DNA of 64,000 nucleotides, from positions 124,001 to 188,000 of the forward strand of contig NZ_BROH01000001.1 in assembly GCF_027923545.1 (NCBI RefSeq). Reading direction: 5' to 3'. This DNA comes from Sinisalibacter aestuarii. Lineage in GTDB: Bacteria; Pseudomonadota; Alphaproteobacteria; Rhodobacterales; Rhodobacteraceae. The notes under the pieces were generated by a model that saw only the letters and a program-made list of their open reading frames with translations, was not told where the DNA came from and did no database searches. The translations under genes were made by a program, and so were the position numbers. Positions 35,005 to 43,803 of the stretch are shown here, piece by piece. Position 1 is the first letter of the stretch. Every line of letters begins with the position of its first letter.

Positions 35005-35789
35005 GGGGTCTCCCTCAGCTTCGCCTGAATTTCAAGAAGGTCGGCCCAGGCCTCGCGTTTGGCGGCGGGGTTTCTGAGCAGATAGGCCGGATGGGTCATC
35101 GGCATCACCGGCTTGTCCAGCGCCTGCGTCCAGTTCCCGCGCATGCGCAGGATGCCGCTGCGCCCGATGAGCGCGCCGCAGGGGGTATTGCCCATCAGGA
35201 TCAGCACGTCAGGGTCGGCCAGCGCGATATGGCGGGTGACGAAGGGCACCATCATCGCCACTTCCTCCGCCGTCGGCGTGCGGTTGCCGGGCGGGCGCCA
35301 GGGCAGGACATTGGTGATGTAGACGGCACGGTCGGCATCGGCACTCTCGCGGTCGAGCCCGATGGCGGCGAGCATCTTGTCCAGCAATTGCCCGGCCCGG
35401 CCAACGAAGGGGCGGCCGATCCGGTCTTCATCCGCGCCCGGCGCTTCGCCCAGGATCATCACCCTCGCCGCCGGATTGCCATCGGCAAAGACGAAGTTGC
35501 GCGCGCCCTTCTTCAGTTCCAGCCCGTCGAAGTCGCACATCGCCCCGGCCAGCGCATCGAGGTCTTGCGCCCCGGCGGCAAGGCGCGCGGCTTCGGCGGC
35601 ATGATCCAGCTTTGGCGGTTCCGCAGGTGGCGGCGGCGCGGCGGCAGCGGCGGGTTTGGCCGCTTTCGGCGCGCTCTCTTCCAGCGCGTAGCGGTCCACG
35701 GCAGCGTCGCCCACCGCGTCCACCGCGCCAAGCTCCACATACCATTCCAGAAGCGCCTTCGCGCTGTGCCAGTCCTGCGCCGAATCCAT
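35001..35789 (-). CDS. Uracil-DNA glycosylase family protein (family 4-like)
   Basis: 262 residues. An N-terminal helical extension and an Ala/Pro-rich linker (residues about 38-60) precede the catalytic domain: [20 protein letters not shown] (motif A), [14 protein letters not shown], and MTHPAYLLR (motif B). It would excise uracil from DNA. Classic family 4 enzymes hold a 4Fe-4S cluster with four Cys, but this protein has only two Cys in all (AMCDF; NTPCG), so the cluster is absent, as seems common in related alphaproteobacterial forms. First gene of the unit with the phosphoesterase and moaB; divergent from pyrB. Confidence 0.85.
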   Translation of the reverse strand: MDSAQDWHSAKALLEWYVELGAVDAVGDAAVDRYALEESAPKAAKPAAAAAPPPPAEPPKLDHAAEAARLAAGAQDLDALAGAMCDFDGLELKKGARNFVFADGNPAARVMILGEAPGADEDRIGRPFVGRAGQLLDKMLAAIGLDRESADADRAVYITNVLPWRPPGNRTPTAEEVAMMVPFVTRHIALADPDVLILMGNTPCGALIGRSGILRMRGNWTQALDKPVMPMTHPAYLLRNPAAKREAWADLLEIQAKLRETP

Positions 35790-35884
35790 GCCCCGACGCT
35801 ATCCCATGCTCCGGCGGCCCGCCAGCGCCCTTGCCCGTGGCCCGCGCCGGGGCTATCACCCGGAAAAACCGGGGAGCGCCGCCC

Positions 35885-36841
35885 ATGACCTTCCGCCACC
35901 GCCATCTGCTCGGCATCGAACCGCTCGCGCCGGACGAGATCACCACGGTTCTCGACCTCGCGGAAAGCTATGTCGATCTCAACCGCCAGCCCAAGAAGCG
36001 CTCGAAGGTTCTGCAGGGCCTGACCCAGATCAACATGTTCTTCGAGAACTCGACCCGCACCCAGGCCAGCTTCGAGCTGGCCGGCAAGCGGCTGGGGGCG
36101 GATGTGATGAACATGTCGATGCAGGCGAGCTCGATCAAAAAGGGCGAGACGCTGATCGACACGGCGCTCACCCTCAACGCCATGCATCCCGATCTGCTGG
36201 TCGTGCGCCACCCGCATTCCGGCGCGGTCAACCTGCTGGCCGAAAAGGTCAACGCCGCCGTGCTCAATGCCGGCGACGGCAAGCACGAGCACCCGACGCA
36301 GGCGCTGCTCGACGCGCTGACCATCCGGCGCGAAAAAGGCCGGCTGCACCGGCTCACCATCGCGATCTGCGGCGATATCGCGCATAGCCGCGTGGCGCGG
36401 TCGAACCTGATCCTGCTCGGCAAGATGGAAAACCGCGTCCGCCTCGTCGGCCCGGCCACGCTGATGCCGAGCCGGATCGAGGAGTTTGGCGTCGAGGTCT
36501 ACGACGACATGCGCGAGGGGCTGGAGGGGGCCGATGTGGTGATGATGCTTCGCTTGCAGAAAGAGCGGATGGACGGCGGCTTCATCCCGTCCGAGCGCGA
36601 ATATTATCACCGTTACGGGCTGGATGCCGAGAAGCTGGCCCATGCCAGACCCGACGCCATCGTGATGCATCCCGGCCCGATGAACCGGGGTGTGGAGATC
36701 GACGGCACAATCGCCGACGACATCAACCGCTCGGTGATTCAGGAACAGGTCGAGATGGGCGTGGCCGTGCGCATGGCGGCGATGGAGCTGCTCGCCCGCA
36801 ATCTGCGCGAGGCGCCCGAGCCCCGGAATGTGCTGGTATGA
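35885..36841 (+). CDS. pyrB: Aspartate carbamoyltransferase, catalytic chain
   Basis: 318 residues from the ATG of [12 protein letters not shown]. PyrB joins carbamoyl phosphate and aspartate in the second step of pyrimidine synthesis. The carbamoyl-phosphate site is [20 protein letters not shown], with KKGET; the aspartate side has [12 protein letters not shown] and [11 protein letters not shown]. No pyrI regulatory chain follows; instead a dihydroorotase-like gene lacking metal ligands ends the operon, the arrangement in which PyrB forms a dodecamer with a pseudo-dihydroorotase. ATGA overlap with the next gene. Confidence 0.95.
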   Translation: MTFRHRHLLGIEPLAPDEITTVLDLAESYVDLNRQPKKRSKVLQGLTQINMFFENSTRTQASFELAGKRLGADVMNMSMQASSIKKGETLIDTALTLNAMHPDLLVVRHPHSGAVNLLAEKVNAAVLNAGDGKHEHPTQALLDALTIRREKGRLHRLTIAICGDIAHSRVARSNLILLGKMENRVRLVGPATLMPSRIEEFGVEVYDDMREGLEGADVVMMLRLQKERMDGGFIPSEREYYHRYGLDAEKLAHARPDAIVMHPGPMNRGVEIDGTIADDINRSVIQEQVEMGVAVRMAAMELLARNLREAPEPRNVLV

Positions 36842-37386
36842 GCGGCGATCCCCTCGATTTCGGCCCCGACCGGGGCCTGCGCGAAGCCTGGCTCTTCACC
36901 CTCTTCGTCACCTCCGACGAGGCCGACCGCTGGGAGCCGCCGCGCCCCGGCAACCCGCGCGACTGGCCGCTTGTGGATGCGCTCGGCGCCGGACCGCTTG
37001 AGCCGGGCCATGTGAGCGTGTTCGAGGCGGGCGATCTTGGCAAGGAGGGCCTGCGCAAGTTCCTGATCGACGCAATCGGGATGGACGCCGATCAGGTCAA
37101 TGCCGATGCCGGCAAGCTCGACATGATCCGCGGCACCGTGGCGCTCGTTCAATCCGCCGCGCTGACCGAGCGGCCGGGGCGATTCACGCCGGCGCGGCCC
37201 GCCAATTTCATCGGCCATTATGCCGAACACCAGAGCCTTGCCCCCGCCACGCCCTTCGCGCCGGGCGCGAGCACCCGGGGCCATATCCCGCCCGCCAACG
37301 CCCCCGCGCCCGATACGCGCCGCGGGCTCATCCTGACGATTGCCGCCCTGGTCGCGCTCGTCGTTCTCGTACTTGCGCTGACCTGA
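36838..37386 (+). CDS. Tail-anchored protein of unknown function in the pyr operon
   Basis: 182 residues. The cytosolic body (residues 1-155) carries [20 protein letters not shown] and an acidic middle; a Pro/Ala-rich linker follows, and one C-terminal membrane segment ([20 protein letters not shown]) would anchor it by its tail. I do not recognise the family. ATGA coupling to pyrB and three further membrane genes before pyrC suggest co-expression with pyrimidine synthesis, but no functional link is evident. Confidence 0.6.
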   Translation: MSGDPLDFGPDRGLREAWLFTLFVTSDEADRWEPPRPGNPRDWPLVDALGAGPLEPGHVSVFEAGDLGKEGLRKFLIDAIGMDADQVNADAGKLDMIRGTVALVQSAALTERPGRFTPARPANFIGHYAEHQSLAPATPFAPGASTRGHIPPANAPAPDTRRGLILTIAALVALVVLVLALT

Positions 37387-37409
37387 TCCGCCCTCACCCG
37401 GAGCCGCCC

Positions 37410-37826
37410 ATGCCCAGCCCCCTGCCTGCCCTCGCCGATGGCGAAACCCTCGTCGCCCGGTTCAGCGGCAACCTGACCACCTATATCAAGGAGCATGTGA
37501 TGCTCGCCGCCATCGGCTCGGTCGGGGCGGCGCTGGTGCTGATCTGGCTGGGCGACGCGAACTACTGGGTCGGCCCCGTCGGCGCCGTGCTCGCCATCGC
37601 GGTGCGTGGCGTCTATGTCGCCTCCGAACAGGTGGGCATGACCTGGCAGCTCACCGACCGCCGGCTGATCACGCCCGCCGGGCTCACGATTCCGCGCTCC
37701 GAGATCGAAACGGTGCGCACCATCTTCTCGGCGGCGCAGGTGGTGACCCGCAAGGGCGACAAATACATGATCAAGTACCAGCCGGACCCGAAGGCCGTGG
37801 CGGCAACGATCATGGGGCGCAGCTAG
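37410..37826 (+). CDS. Small membrane protein with bacterial PH-like (bPH2-type) domain
   Basis: 138 residues. Two membrane segments (residues about 27-62, LAAIGSVGAALVLIWLG and VGAVLAIAVRGVYVA) precede a domain with WQLTDRRLITPAG and VRTIFSAAQVVTRKGDKYM, the pattern of bacterial PH-like domains (DUF304 type) in which TDRRL is characteristic. These domains are thought to sit on the inner face of the membrane; their ligands are unknown. The next two genes have related layouts, so this may be a set of interacting paralogues. Confidence 0.6.
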   Translation: MPSPLPALADGETLVARFSGNLTTYIKEHVMLAAIGSVGAALVLIWLGDANYWVGPVGAVLAIAVRGVYVASEQVGMTWQLTDRRLITPAGLTIPRSEIETVRTIFSAAQVVTRKGDKYMIKYQPDPKAVAATIMGRS

Positions 37827-37892
37827 CGGCATTGCCCGGCGCGGCCAGCCCGCCTATACGGGACAGGGGCCGCAATCAGCTTGGGCGACACC

Positions 37893-38480
37893 ATGACCGA
37901 GACCAGTGAACAGCCGTATCCGGCCGGGGTGAAACTGCGCGACGTGCCCGCGGGATGGGAAGGAATTCTCGACCCCGGAGAGCGCATTCTCTGGCAGGGG
38001 CGGCCCGATCAGGCGTTTCACCTGCGGCTGAGCCAGATTCCGATGACACTCTTCGGCCTGTTCTTTGCAGGCTTCGCGCTGTTCTGGATGGTCATGGCGG
38101 CACGGCGTGGCGGGATTTTCTGGATGTTCGGCCTCATCCACTTCACCGCCGGCCTCGCAATCATCTTCAACGCCACCTACTGGGGCACAATGAAGCGGCG
38201 GCACACCTGGTATACGCTGACCGACCGGCGCGCCTTCATCGCGACCGATCTGCCGGTAAAAGGGCGGTCGCTCGCCAGCTATGCGATCACACCCGAGACC
38301 CGCCTCACCTGGCGTGAGGAAATCCCCGGCACGGTGTATTTCGCCCGCGAGGACCGGCGCGGCAACAAGGGGCGGAGCTATTCCGTCGATATCGGCTTCG
38401 AGCGGATCGACGATTCCGGCAAGGTTTATGGCCTGATGCGCAAGGTGCAGCGCAGCCAGGCGCCCGAGGCGGAGGCATGA
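37893..38480 (+). CDS. Membrane protein with PH-like domain
   Basis: 195 residues from the ATG at 37893; a TTG at 37881 is possible but has no better ribosome site. The N-terminal LDPGERILWQGRPDQAF is a block often seen at the start of bacterial PH-like membrane proteins. Two membrane segments (MTLFGLFFAGFALFWMVMAA; MFGLIHFTAGLAIIFNA) and then HTWYTLTDRRAFIATD follow, the same TDRR motif as the preceding gene. ATGA overlap with the next gene. Function unknown. Confidence 0.65.
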   Translation: MTETSEQPYPAGVKLRDVPAGWEGILDPGERILWQGRPDQAFHLRLSQIPMTLFGLFFAGFALFWMVMAARRGGIFWMFGLIHFTAGLAIIFNATYWGTMKRRHTWYTLTDRRAFIATDLPVKGRSLASYAITPETRLTWREEIPGTVYFAREDRRGNKGRSYSVDIGFERIDDSGKVYGLMRKVQRSQAPEAEA

Positions 38481-38980
38481 GCGCCCGCCCCGACATCGCG
38501 GCGCAACTCGCCCCGGGTGAAGCGCTTCTGTGGAGCGGCCACCCGCGGCCCGGCCGCCGGGTGCCCCTGAAAGCCACGGCCTTCGCGGCGGCGCTGTTCA
38601 CCGCTACGCTGCTTCTGGCCGTGCTCTCCTGGTATGTCGCAATCTTTCGCGGCCATCTGCCCGGATCGCGGCCCCTCGTTCTGGGTATCCTCACGCTTGC
38701 CGCGCTGTTTACCTATGCCGGTCTGCGCCTGACCGTGCTCGACCGCCGCCGCGCCCGCGCCCGCGATGGGCGGACGGCCTATGGCATCACCCCCCGCCGG
38801 GCGCTGGCGCTTACCGGCCCCTATCTGACCGAGCTGGCGCTCAGGCCCGGCGTGGCGGTATCGCTCAGGGGCGGCACGGTGATCGTCTCGGACGAAGACG
38901 CCACGCTTCGCTTCGAGCGGCTTGACGACGGCGCCGCCGCGCGCGACATCCTGATCCGCCAGATCGAGGGGGGAGCATGA
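38477..38980 (+). CDS. Small two-segment membrane protein, PH-like layout
   Basis: 167 residues, preceded by GGAGGC. The opening LAPGEALLWSGHPRPGRRVP repeats the GE-x2-LW-x-G-x-P block of the preceding protein, and two membrane segments (AALFTATLLLAVLSWYVAIF; LVLGILTLAALFTYAGLRL) follow. The C-terminal half (YGITPRRALALTG) is a degenerate version of the TDRR domain. Probably a paralogue of the two genes before it. It overlaps pyrC by ATGA. Function unknown. Confidence 0.6.
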   Translation: MSARPDIAAQLAPGEALLWSGHPRPGRRVPLKATAFAAALFTATLLLAVLSWYVAIFRGHLPGSRPLVLGILTLAALFTYAGLRLTVLDRRRARARDGRTAYGITPRRALALTGPYLTELALRPGVAVSLRGGTVIVSDEDATLRFERLDDGAAARDILIRQIEGGA

Positions 38981-40239
38981 CCACGATTACCTTCACCAAT
39001 GCCCGGCTGATCGACCCGGAAACCGGAACCGAAACGCCCGGTTCGCTCACCGTCGAAAACGGCGTAATCCTGGGGCGCGATCTCGCCCCGGCGGGCGAGG
39101 TGGTGGAGTGCGGCGGCAAATGCCTTGCCCCCGGCATCGTCGATATCGGCGTGAAGGTGGGCGAGCCGGGCGAGCGGCACAAGGAAAGCTTCCGCACTGC
39201 CGGGGCCGCGGCGGCGGCGGGCGGGGTGACCACGATGGTCACCAGGCCCGATACGACGCCCGCCATCGACACGCCCGAAGTGCTCGATTTCGTCACCCGC
39301 CGCGCCCGCGAAGTGGCGCCGGTGCGGGTGCATTCGATGGCCGCGCTCACCAAGGGCCGCGCCGGGCGTGAGATGGTCGAGATCGGCTTTCTGATGGATG
39401 CAGGTGCCGTGGCCTTCACCGATTGCGACCATGTGGTAACCGACGCCAAGGTCTTCTCCCGCGCGCTGTCCTATGCCCGCCAGCTCGGCGCGCTGGTCAT
39501 GGCCCATCCGCAGGAACCGGTGCTCACCCATGGCGCGGCGGTAACCTCGGGCAAGTTCGCCAGCCTGCGCGGGCTGCCTGCCGTCTCTCCGATGGCCGAG
39601 CGGATGGGGCTGGAGCGCGACATGGCGCTGGTCGAGATGACCGGCGCGCGCTACCACGCCGACAACCTTTCCACCGCCGTCGCCCTGCCGGTGCTGGAAC
39701 GCGCCAAAGCCGCCGGGCTCGACGTGACCGCCGGGGTGAATATCCACCACCTCACGCTCAACGAGCTCGACGTGGGCGATTACCGCACCTTCTTCAAGCT
39801 GAAGCCACCGCTGCGCTCGGAAGAGGACCGGATGGCGATGGTCGAGGCGGTGGCCTCCGGCCTGATCGACGTGATCTCGTCGATGCACACGCCGCAGGAC
39901 GAGGAATCCAAGCGCCTGCCCTTCGAGGAGGCCGCCTCGGGCGCGGTGGCGCTGGAAACGCTGCTGCCCGCCGCGTTGCGCCTGGTTCATGCCGGGGCGA
40001 TCACGCTGCCGGTGCTCTGGCGCGCGCTGTCGATGAACCCGGCGCGGCGGGTCGGCCTGCCCGGCGGCACACTCGCCACGGGCGCGCCCGCCGACCTCGT
40101 GCTGTTCGACCCGGATGCGCCCTTCGTGCTCAACCGCTTCACGCTGCACTCGAAATCGAAGAACACCCCGTTCGACGAGGCCCGGATGCAGGGCAAGGTG
40201 CTTGGCACCTGGGTGGGCGGCACACGGGTTTTCGGCTGA
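38977..40239 (+). CDS. pyrC: Dihydroorotase homologue lacking metal ligands (pseudo-dihydroorotase)
   Basis: 420 residues, amidohydrolase fold, preceded by a strong GGGGGGAG. Class I dihydroorotases need the HxH of DxHxHLREPG, further His and an Asp. Here that stretch reads DIGVKVGEPGERHKESF, so both His are lost (Gly and Lys); the late TDHAPH block reads SMHTPQ, losing Asp and His; and PMPNT reads TRPDT. The fold and PyrB-facing context are kept. By analogy to pseudo-dihydroorotases in other bacteria it probably shapes the PyrB holoenzyme rather than catalysing. A functional enzyme must then be elsewhere in the genome. Confidence 0.85.
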   Translation: MTTITFTNARLIDPETGTETPGSLTVENGVILGRDLAPAGEVVECGGKCLAPGIVDIGVKVGEPGERHKESFRTAGAAAAAGGVTTMVTRPDTTPAIDTPEVLDFVTRRAREVAPVRVHSMAALTKGRAGREMVEIGFLMDAGAVAFTDCDHVVTDAKVFSRALSYARQLGALVMAHPQEPVLTHGAAVTSGKFASLRGLPAVSPMAERMGLERDMALVEMTGARYHADNLSTAVALPVLERAKAAGLDVTAGVNIHHLTLNELDVGDYRTFFKLKPPLRSEEDRMAMVEAVASGLIDVISSMHTPQDEESKRLPFEEAASGAVALETLLPAALRLVHAGAITLPVLWRALSMNPARRVGLPGGTLATGAPADLVLFDPDAPFVLNRFTLHSKSKNTPFDEARMQGKVLGTWVGGTRVFG

Positions 40240-40249
40240 CGCCGACCCG

Positions 40250-40279
40250 TTGGGGGGCGCTGCCCCCCAAACCCCCCGA
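40250..40279 (+). repeat. Dispersed GC hairpin element, copy 2
   Basis: The exact 9-bp stem TTGGGGGGC/GCCCCCCAA (40250-40258, 40262-40270) has a three-base loop and is followed by ACCCCCCGAGGTATTTG. Orientation is plus, right after the pyrC stop. The same hairpin-ACCCCC-G-GG-TATTT order occurs at 25571-25609. It may also act as the pyrC terminator. The rest of 40240-40516 holds no gene. Confidence 0.6.
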
Positions 40280-40516
40280 GGTATTTGAAGAACGAAGAAA
40301 GGGGCATGGCCGGTCCACCCCCCGCCGGCGGGCGGGGGCGGGGGCTTCTCCGCCACGGTCACAGGCTCCTCAGCCTGCACCATGGCACCATGAGCCCGGC
40401 ATATCGTGGCGATCTCTTCTTCTCTGTTCAGAATACCGCCGGGGCGCGCAGGCCGAAGGGGCAGACAGCGCCCCTTTTCGCTTGCCGAAACCCCCTGCGC
40501 CGGGGGATAGAAAAGC

Positions 40517-41122
40517 ATGCCCGAGATCACCACACCGATCCCGCTTCTCGCCCTGACCGCCCTGCTCGGCTACCTGCTCGGCTCGGTCCCTTTCGGCATG
40601 GTCTGGGCAAAGCTTTTCGGCCTTGGCGATATCCGCGAGATCGGGTCGGGCAATATCGGGGCCACCAACGTGCTGCGCACCGGCAACAGGCTGGCGGCGC
40701 TGCTCACGCTGATCGGCGATATCGGCAAGGGCGCCTTCGCGGTGCTGGTGGCGCGCGCGGCTCTGGGCGAGGATGCGGCGCAGGCGGCGGGGCTGTTTGC
40801 CTATCTCGGCCATCTCTTCCCGGTTTATATCGGCTTTCGCGGCGGCAAGGGCGTGGCGACCTGGCTCGGCACCATTCTGGCCGTCGCCTGGCCGGTGGGG
40901 CTGGTCGCGGCTGGCACCTGGCTTGTCACGGCGGCGCTGTTTCGCATCTCGTCGCTGGCCGGGCTGGTGGCGGCGGCGCTTGCACCGGTGCTCGCGCTGG
41001 CGGTCGGGCGGGGCGAGGTTTTCGTTCTGGCGCTGTTGCTGGCGGCGCTGATCTTCGAGCGCCACCGCGCCAATATCGGCCGGCTCCTGCGCGGCGAAGA
41101 GCCCCGCATCGGCAAAACCTGA
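40517..41122 (+). CDS. plsY: Acyl-phosphate glycerol-3-phosphate acyltransferase
   Basis: 201 residues, about five membrane segments. PlsY makes lysophosphatidate from acyl phosphate and glycerol 3-phosphate. The three cytosolic active-site loops are present: GSVPFGMVWAKLFGLGDIRE with IGSGNIGATNVLR, GHLFPVYIGFRGGKGVATW, and the C-terminal FERHRANIGRLLRGEEPRIG. It is 277 bases after pyrC, behind the hairpin repeat, so probably has its own promoter. Confidence 0.95.
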   Translation: MPEITTPIPLLALTALLGYLLGSVPFGMVWAKLFGLGDIREIGSGNIGATNVLRTGNRLAALLTLIGDIGKGAFAVLVARAALGEDAAQAAGLFAYLGHLFPVYIGFRGGKGVATWLGTILAVAWPVGLVAAGTWLVTAALFRISSLAGLVAAALAPVLALAVGRGEVFVLALLLAALIFERHRANIGRLLRGEEPRIGKT

Positions 41123-41233
41123 CAGCGCCAGCCCCTGTCGCACGTGATGCCGGCGCGGATCACGCGAGTGTTGATTTTGGCCCGGAAGGGGCGCACCATC
41201 GGGGCAATTATAACTCGTAATGGGACAGTAAAA

Positions 41234-41695
41234 ATGACTTTCGGACAATCGGTCAGCACCTGTTTTTCAAAATACGTCACCTTCTCGGGGCGCGCGCAGC
41301 GGTCGGAATTCTGGTGGTGGGTGCTCTTCGTCTTCGTCGCCAACCTTGTGTTGTCGGTCATCGACTCGGTGCTGTTCGGCACCACGGTGACAACCGAATA
41401 CGGCTTCGAAGCCTCGACCAATACGCCGATCCTGTCGGGCCTGTTCGGCCTCGCCACGCTGCTGCCCGGCATCTCCGTCGCCGTGCGCCGGCTGCATGAC
41501 CGCGACAAGTCGGGCTGGTGGTACTGGCTGGTGCTGATCCCGCTGGTGGGGATCATCATCCTGATCGTCTGGTTCGCCACCGAAGGCACAAGCGGCCCGA
41601 ACCGCTACGGCGAAGACCCGCTGGGCGGCGGTAGCGATTATGGCGGCGGCGAGGGGCTGACGGCCTCTTCCGTTCCGAACGTGCCGCGCGGCTGA
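41234..41695 (+). CDS. DUF805 family membrane protein
   Basis: 153 residues from the ATG of MTFGQSVSTCFSKYVTFSGR. The DUF805 pattern is clear: SGRAQRSEFWWWVLFVFVAN, VAVRRLHDRDKSGWWYWLVL, and GPNRYGEDPLG, with three or four membrane segments. The role of the family is unknown. It lies between plsY and the convergent gshA, apparently as a single gene; its Shine-Dalgarno is weak. Confidence 0.85.
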   Translation: MTFGQSVSTCFSKYVTFSGRAQRSEFWWWVLFVFVANLVLSVIDSVLFGTTVTTEYGFEASTNTPILSGLFGLATLLPGISVAVRRLHDRDKSGWWYWLVLIPLVGIIILIVWFATEGTSGPNRYGEDPLGGGSDYGGGEGLTASSVPNVPRG

Positions 41696-41720
41696 AAACG
41701 ACCGGGGCGGCCGGACCGGA

Positions 41721-43091
41721 TCAGTAGCTGTATTCGGCGTAGATCCGGCTGAGGTCTTCGTTCCAGTCGCCCCAGTAATGCTCCAGAAGCTCGTCGGCGG
41801 GCGTCATCCCGTCTTCCACGCTGTCTTCCAGCGCGGTGAGGAAATGGCGCTCGTCGGGCACCATGCCGCCGAAGCCTGGCCGCGCGCGCCGGCGCAGCCC
41901 GCTGCGCGAGATATCGAGCACGGTTTCGGCCAGCACACGCAGATGCAGCCCGCCGACCTGGCCCTGCAACCCGTCGACGCTGGCGGCCACGCGCAGCGCC
42001 TCGCGGGTTTCGGCATCCCAGTCCTTCACCAGATCCCAGGCGGCATCGAGGGCCGGTTCGTCGTAGAGGATGCCCACCCAGAAGGCGGGCAGCGCGCAGA
42101 TCCGCCGCCACGGCCCGCCATCGGCGCCGCGCATCTCCATGAATTTCTTGATCCGCACTTCGGGGAAGATCGTGGTGAGGTGGTCGGCCCAGTCGCTGAG
42201 GGTAGGGATTTCGCCCGGCATGGCCGGCAGGCGGCCATTCATGAAATCGCGGAACGACTGGCCGCGCGCGTCGATATAGGTGCCGTCGCGATAGACGAAA
42301 TACATCGGCACATCGAGCGCGTAATCGACATAGCGCTCAAAGCCCATGCCATCCTCGAAGACGAAGGGCAGCATCCCGGTGCGGGCCGGATCGAGATCGC
42401 GCCAGATCCGCGAACGCCAGGATTTGTGGCCGTTGGGTTTGCCGTCGAGGAACGGTGAATTGGCGAAGAGCGCCGTGGCCACAGGCTGCAGCGCAAGGCC
42501 CACGCGGAACTTCTTCACCATGTCGGCTTCGGAGGCGAAATCGAGGTTCACCTGCACCGTGCAGGTGCGATACATCATCTGTTTGCCGAGCGTGCCGACC
42601 TTGTCCATGTAATCGGTCATCAGCTTGTAGCGGCCTTTGGGCATCATCGGCATCTGCTCGTGCGACCAGACCGGCGCGGTGCCCAGTCCGATAAAGCCGG
42701 CACCGATCTGGTTGGCCACGGTCTGCACTTCGCGCAGGTGCTCGTTCACCTCGTCGCAGGTCTGGTGGATCGTCGCCAGCGGCGCGCCCGACAGTTCAAG
42801 CTGCCCGCCCGGCTCAAGCGAGATATTGGCGCCCTTCAGTTCCAGCCCGATGATATGCCCACCCTCGTGGATCGGCGACCAGCCATAGGTATCGCGCAGG
42901 CCCTCCAGCATCGCCTTGATCGAGGTCGGCCCGTCATAGGGCAGCGGCAGAAGCGTTTTCTTGTCGTAGCCGAATTTCTCGTGCTCGGTGCCGATGCGCC
43001 ATTCTTCCTTGGGCTTGCAGCCGCTTGCGAGATATTCGGCAAGTTGTTCGGGCCGCTCGATCGGGCCGCCGCCGGACTGGGGAATGGACAT
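41721..43091 (-). CDS. gshA: Glutamate-cysteine ligase, GCS2 (plant-like) type
   Basis: 456 residues, the usual length of the alphaproteobacterial/plant-type enzyme. It joins glutamate and cysteine, the first step of glutathione synthesis. Start at the ATG after GGAGG. Family blocks: EWRIGTEHEKFGY (substrate-binding Glu), GANISLEPGGQLELSGAP, MMYRTCTVQVNLDF, SPFLDGKPNG and the C-terminal LEHYWGDWNEDLSRIY. It is unlike E. coli GshA. Single gene, convergent with the DUF805 gene. gshB is not in the window. Confidence 0.93.
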   Translation of the reverse strand: MSIPQSGGGPIERPEQLAEYLASGCKPKEEWRIGTEHEKFGYDKKTLLPLPYDGPTSIKAMLEGLRDTYGWSPIHEGGHIIGLELKGANISLEPGGQLELSGAPLATIHQTCDEVNEHLREVQTVANQIGAGFIGLGTAPVWSHEQMPMMPKGRYKLMTDYMDKVGTLGKQMMYRTCTVQVNLDFASEADMVKKFRVGLALQPVATALFANSPFLDGKPNGHKSWRSRIWRDLDPARTGMLPFVFEDGMGFERYVDYALDVPMYFVYRDGTYIDARGQSFRDFMNGRLPAMPGEIPTLSDWADHLTTIFPEVRIKKFMEMRGADGGPWRRICALPAFWVGILYDEPALDAAWDLVKDWDAETREALRVAASVDGLQGQVGGLHLRVLAETVLDISRSGLRRRARPGFGGMVPDERHFLTALEDSVEDGMTPADELLEHYWGDWNEDLSRIYAEYSY

Positions 43092-43191
43092 ATCTGGCCT
43101 CCGGGCCGTGGGAGTTCGCGTGGTCGGTGAAGTGGTGGGGCAACGGGCGGGAAGTGTCAATCCGCCGGGAGCGGCGAAGCGCGCGGCGGGG

Positions 43192-43803
43192 TCAGCCGAT
43201 CATCCGCTTGATCGCCGCCACATGGGCCGCGCGCGCCGCGCGGGCGTCTTCGGCCAGCATCTCCACCGTTTCTTCCAGCGCCTCGCGCGGCACGATCCTG
43301 TCGACCAGCCCCCAGGCCAGCGCCTCCTCCGCCGGGATCTTTTGCCCCGCCATCAGGATCATCCTGGCCCGCGCCGGGCCGACAAGGGCCGCCAGGCGCG
43401 GCGGGTCGGAGGGCTGCGGCAGGAAGCCGAGCTTCATCACCGGGTAGAAGAACCGCGCCTCAGGCACCGCGATACGCAGATCGCAGGCCAGCGCCATCCC
43501 GAAGGCGCCGCCCGCCAGCGTGCCGTTGAGCGCGGCGATGGTCAGGATCGGCGCCCCGGCGATCGCGCCCGAGAGCCGCTCCCAGAGCGGGCTGGTGGCA
43601 AGCCCGGCGCGCGCTTCGTCGAGGTCCGCCCCGGCGGAAAACACCTTGCCCGTGCCGGTGAGCACCAGCACCCGCGCTTCGCGGGCGGCCTCCCCGGCGA
43701 ACGCCGCGAGGCTCTCCAGCATCTCGCCGGTCAGAGAATTGGCCTTTTCCGGCCGGTCGATGGTGGCGGTCCAGAGCCCGCCATCGCGCACATAGCGGAT
43801 CAT
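43192..43803 (-). CDS. Enoyl-CoA hydratase/isomerase (crotonase) superfamily protein, short form
   Basis: 203 residues, about 50 shorter than usual at the C-terminus. The crotonase core is seen in LVLTGTGKVFSAGADLDE and NGTLAGGAFGMALACDLRI, giving the oxyanion hole. The catalytic Glu positions of true hydratases are not conserved: the FxPE block reads FYPVMKLGFLPQ and the next reads PSDPPRL. It could be an isomerase, a thioesterase-like member or non-catalytic. Its ATG overlaps the stop of the SDR gene, so the two probably act in one CoA-linked pathway. Confidence 0.72.
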   Translation of the reverse strand: MIRYVRDGGLWTATIDRPEKANSLTGEMLESLAAFAGEAAREARVLVLTGTGKVFSAGADLDEARAGLATSPLWERLSGAIAGAPILTIAALNGTLAGGAFGMALACDLRIAVPEARFFYPVMKLGFLPQPSDPPRLAALVGPARARMILMAGQKIPAEEALAWGLVDRIVPREALEETVEMLAEDARAARAAHVAAIKRMIG

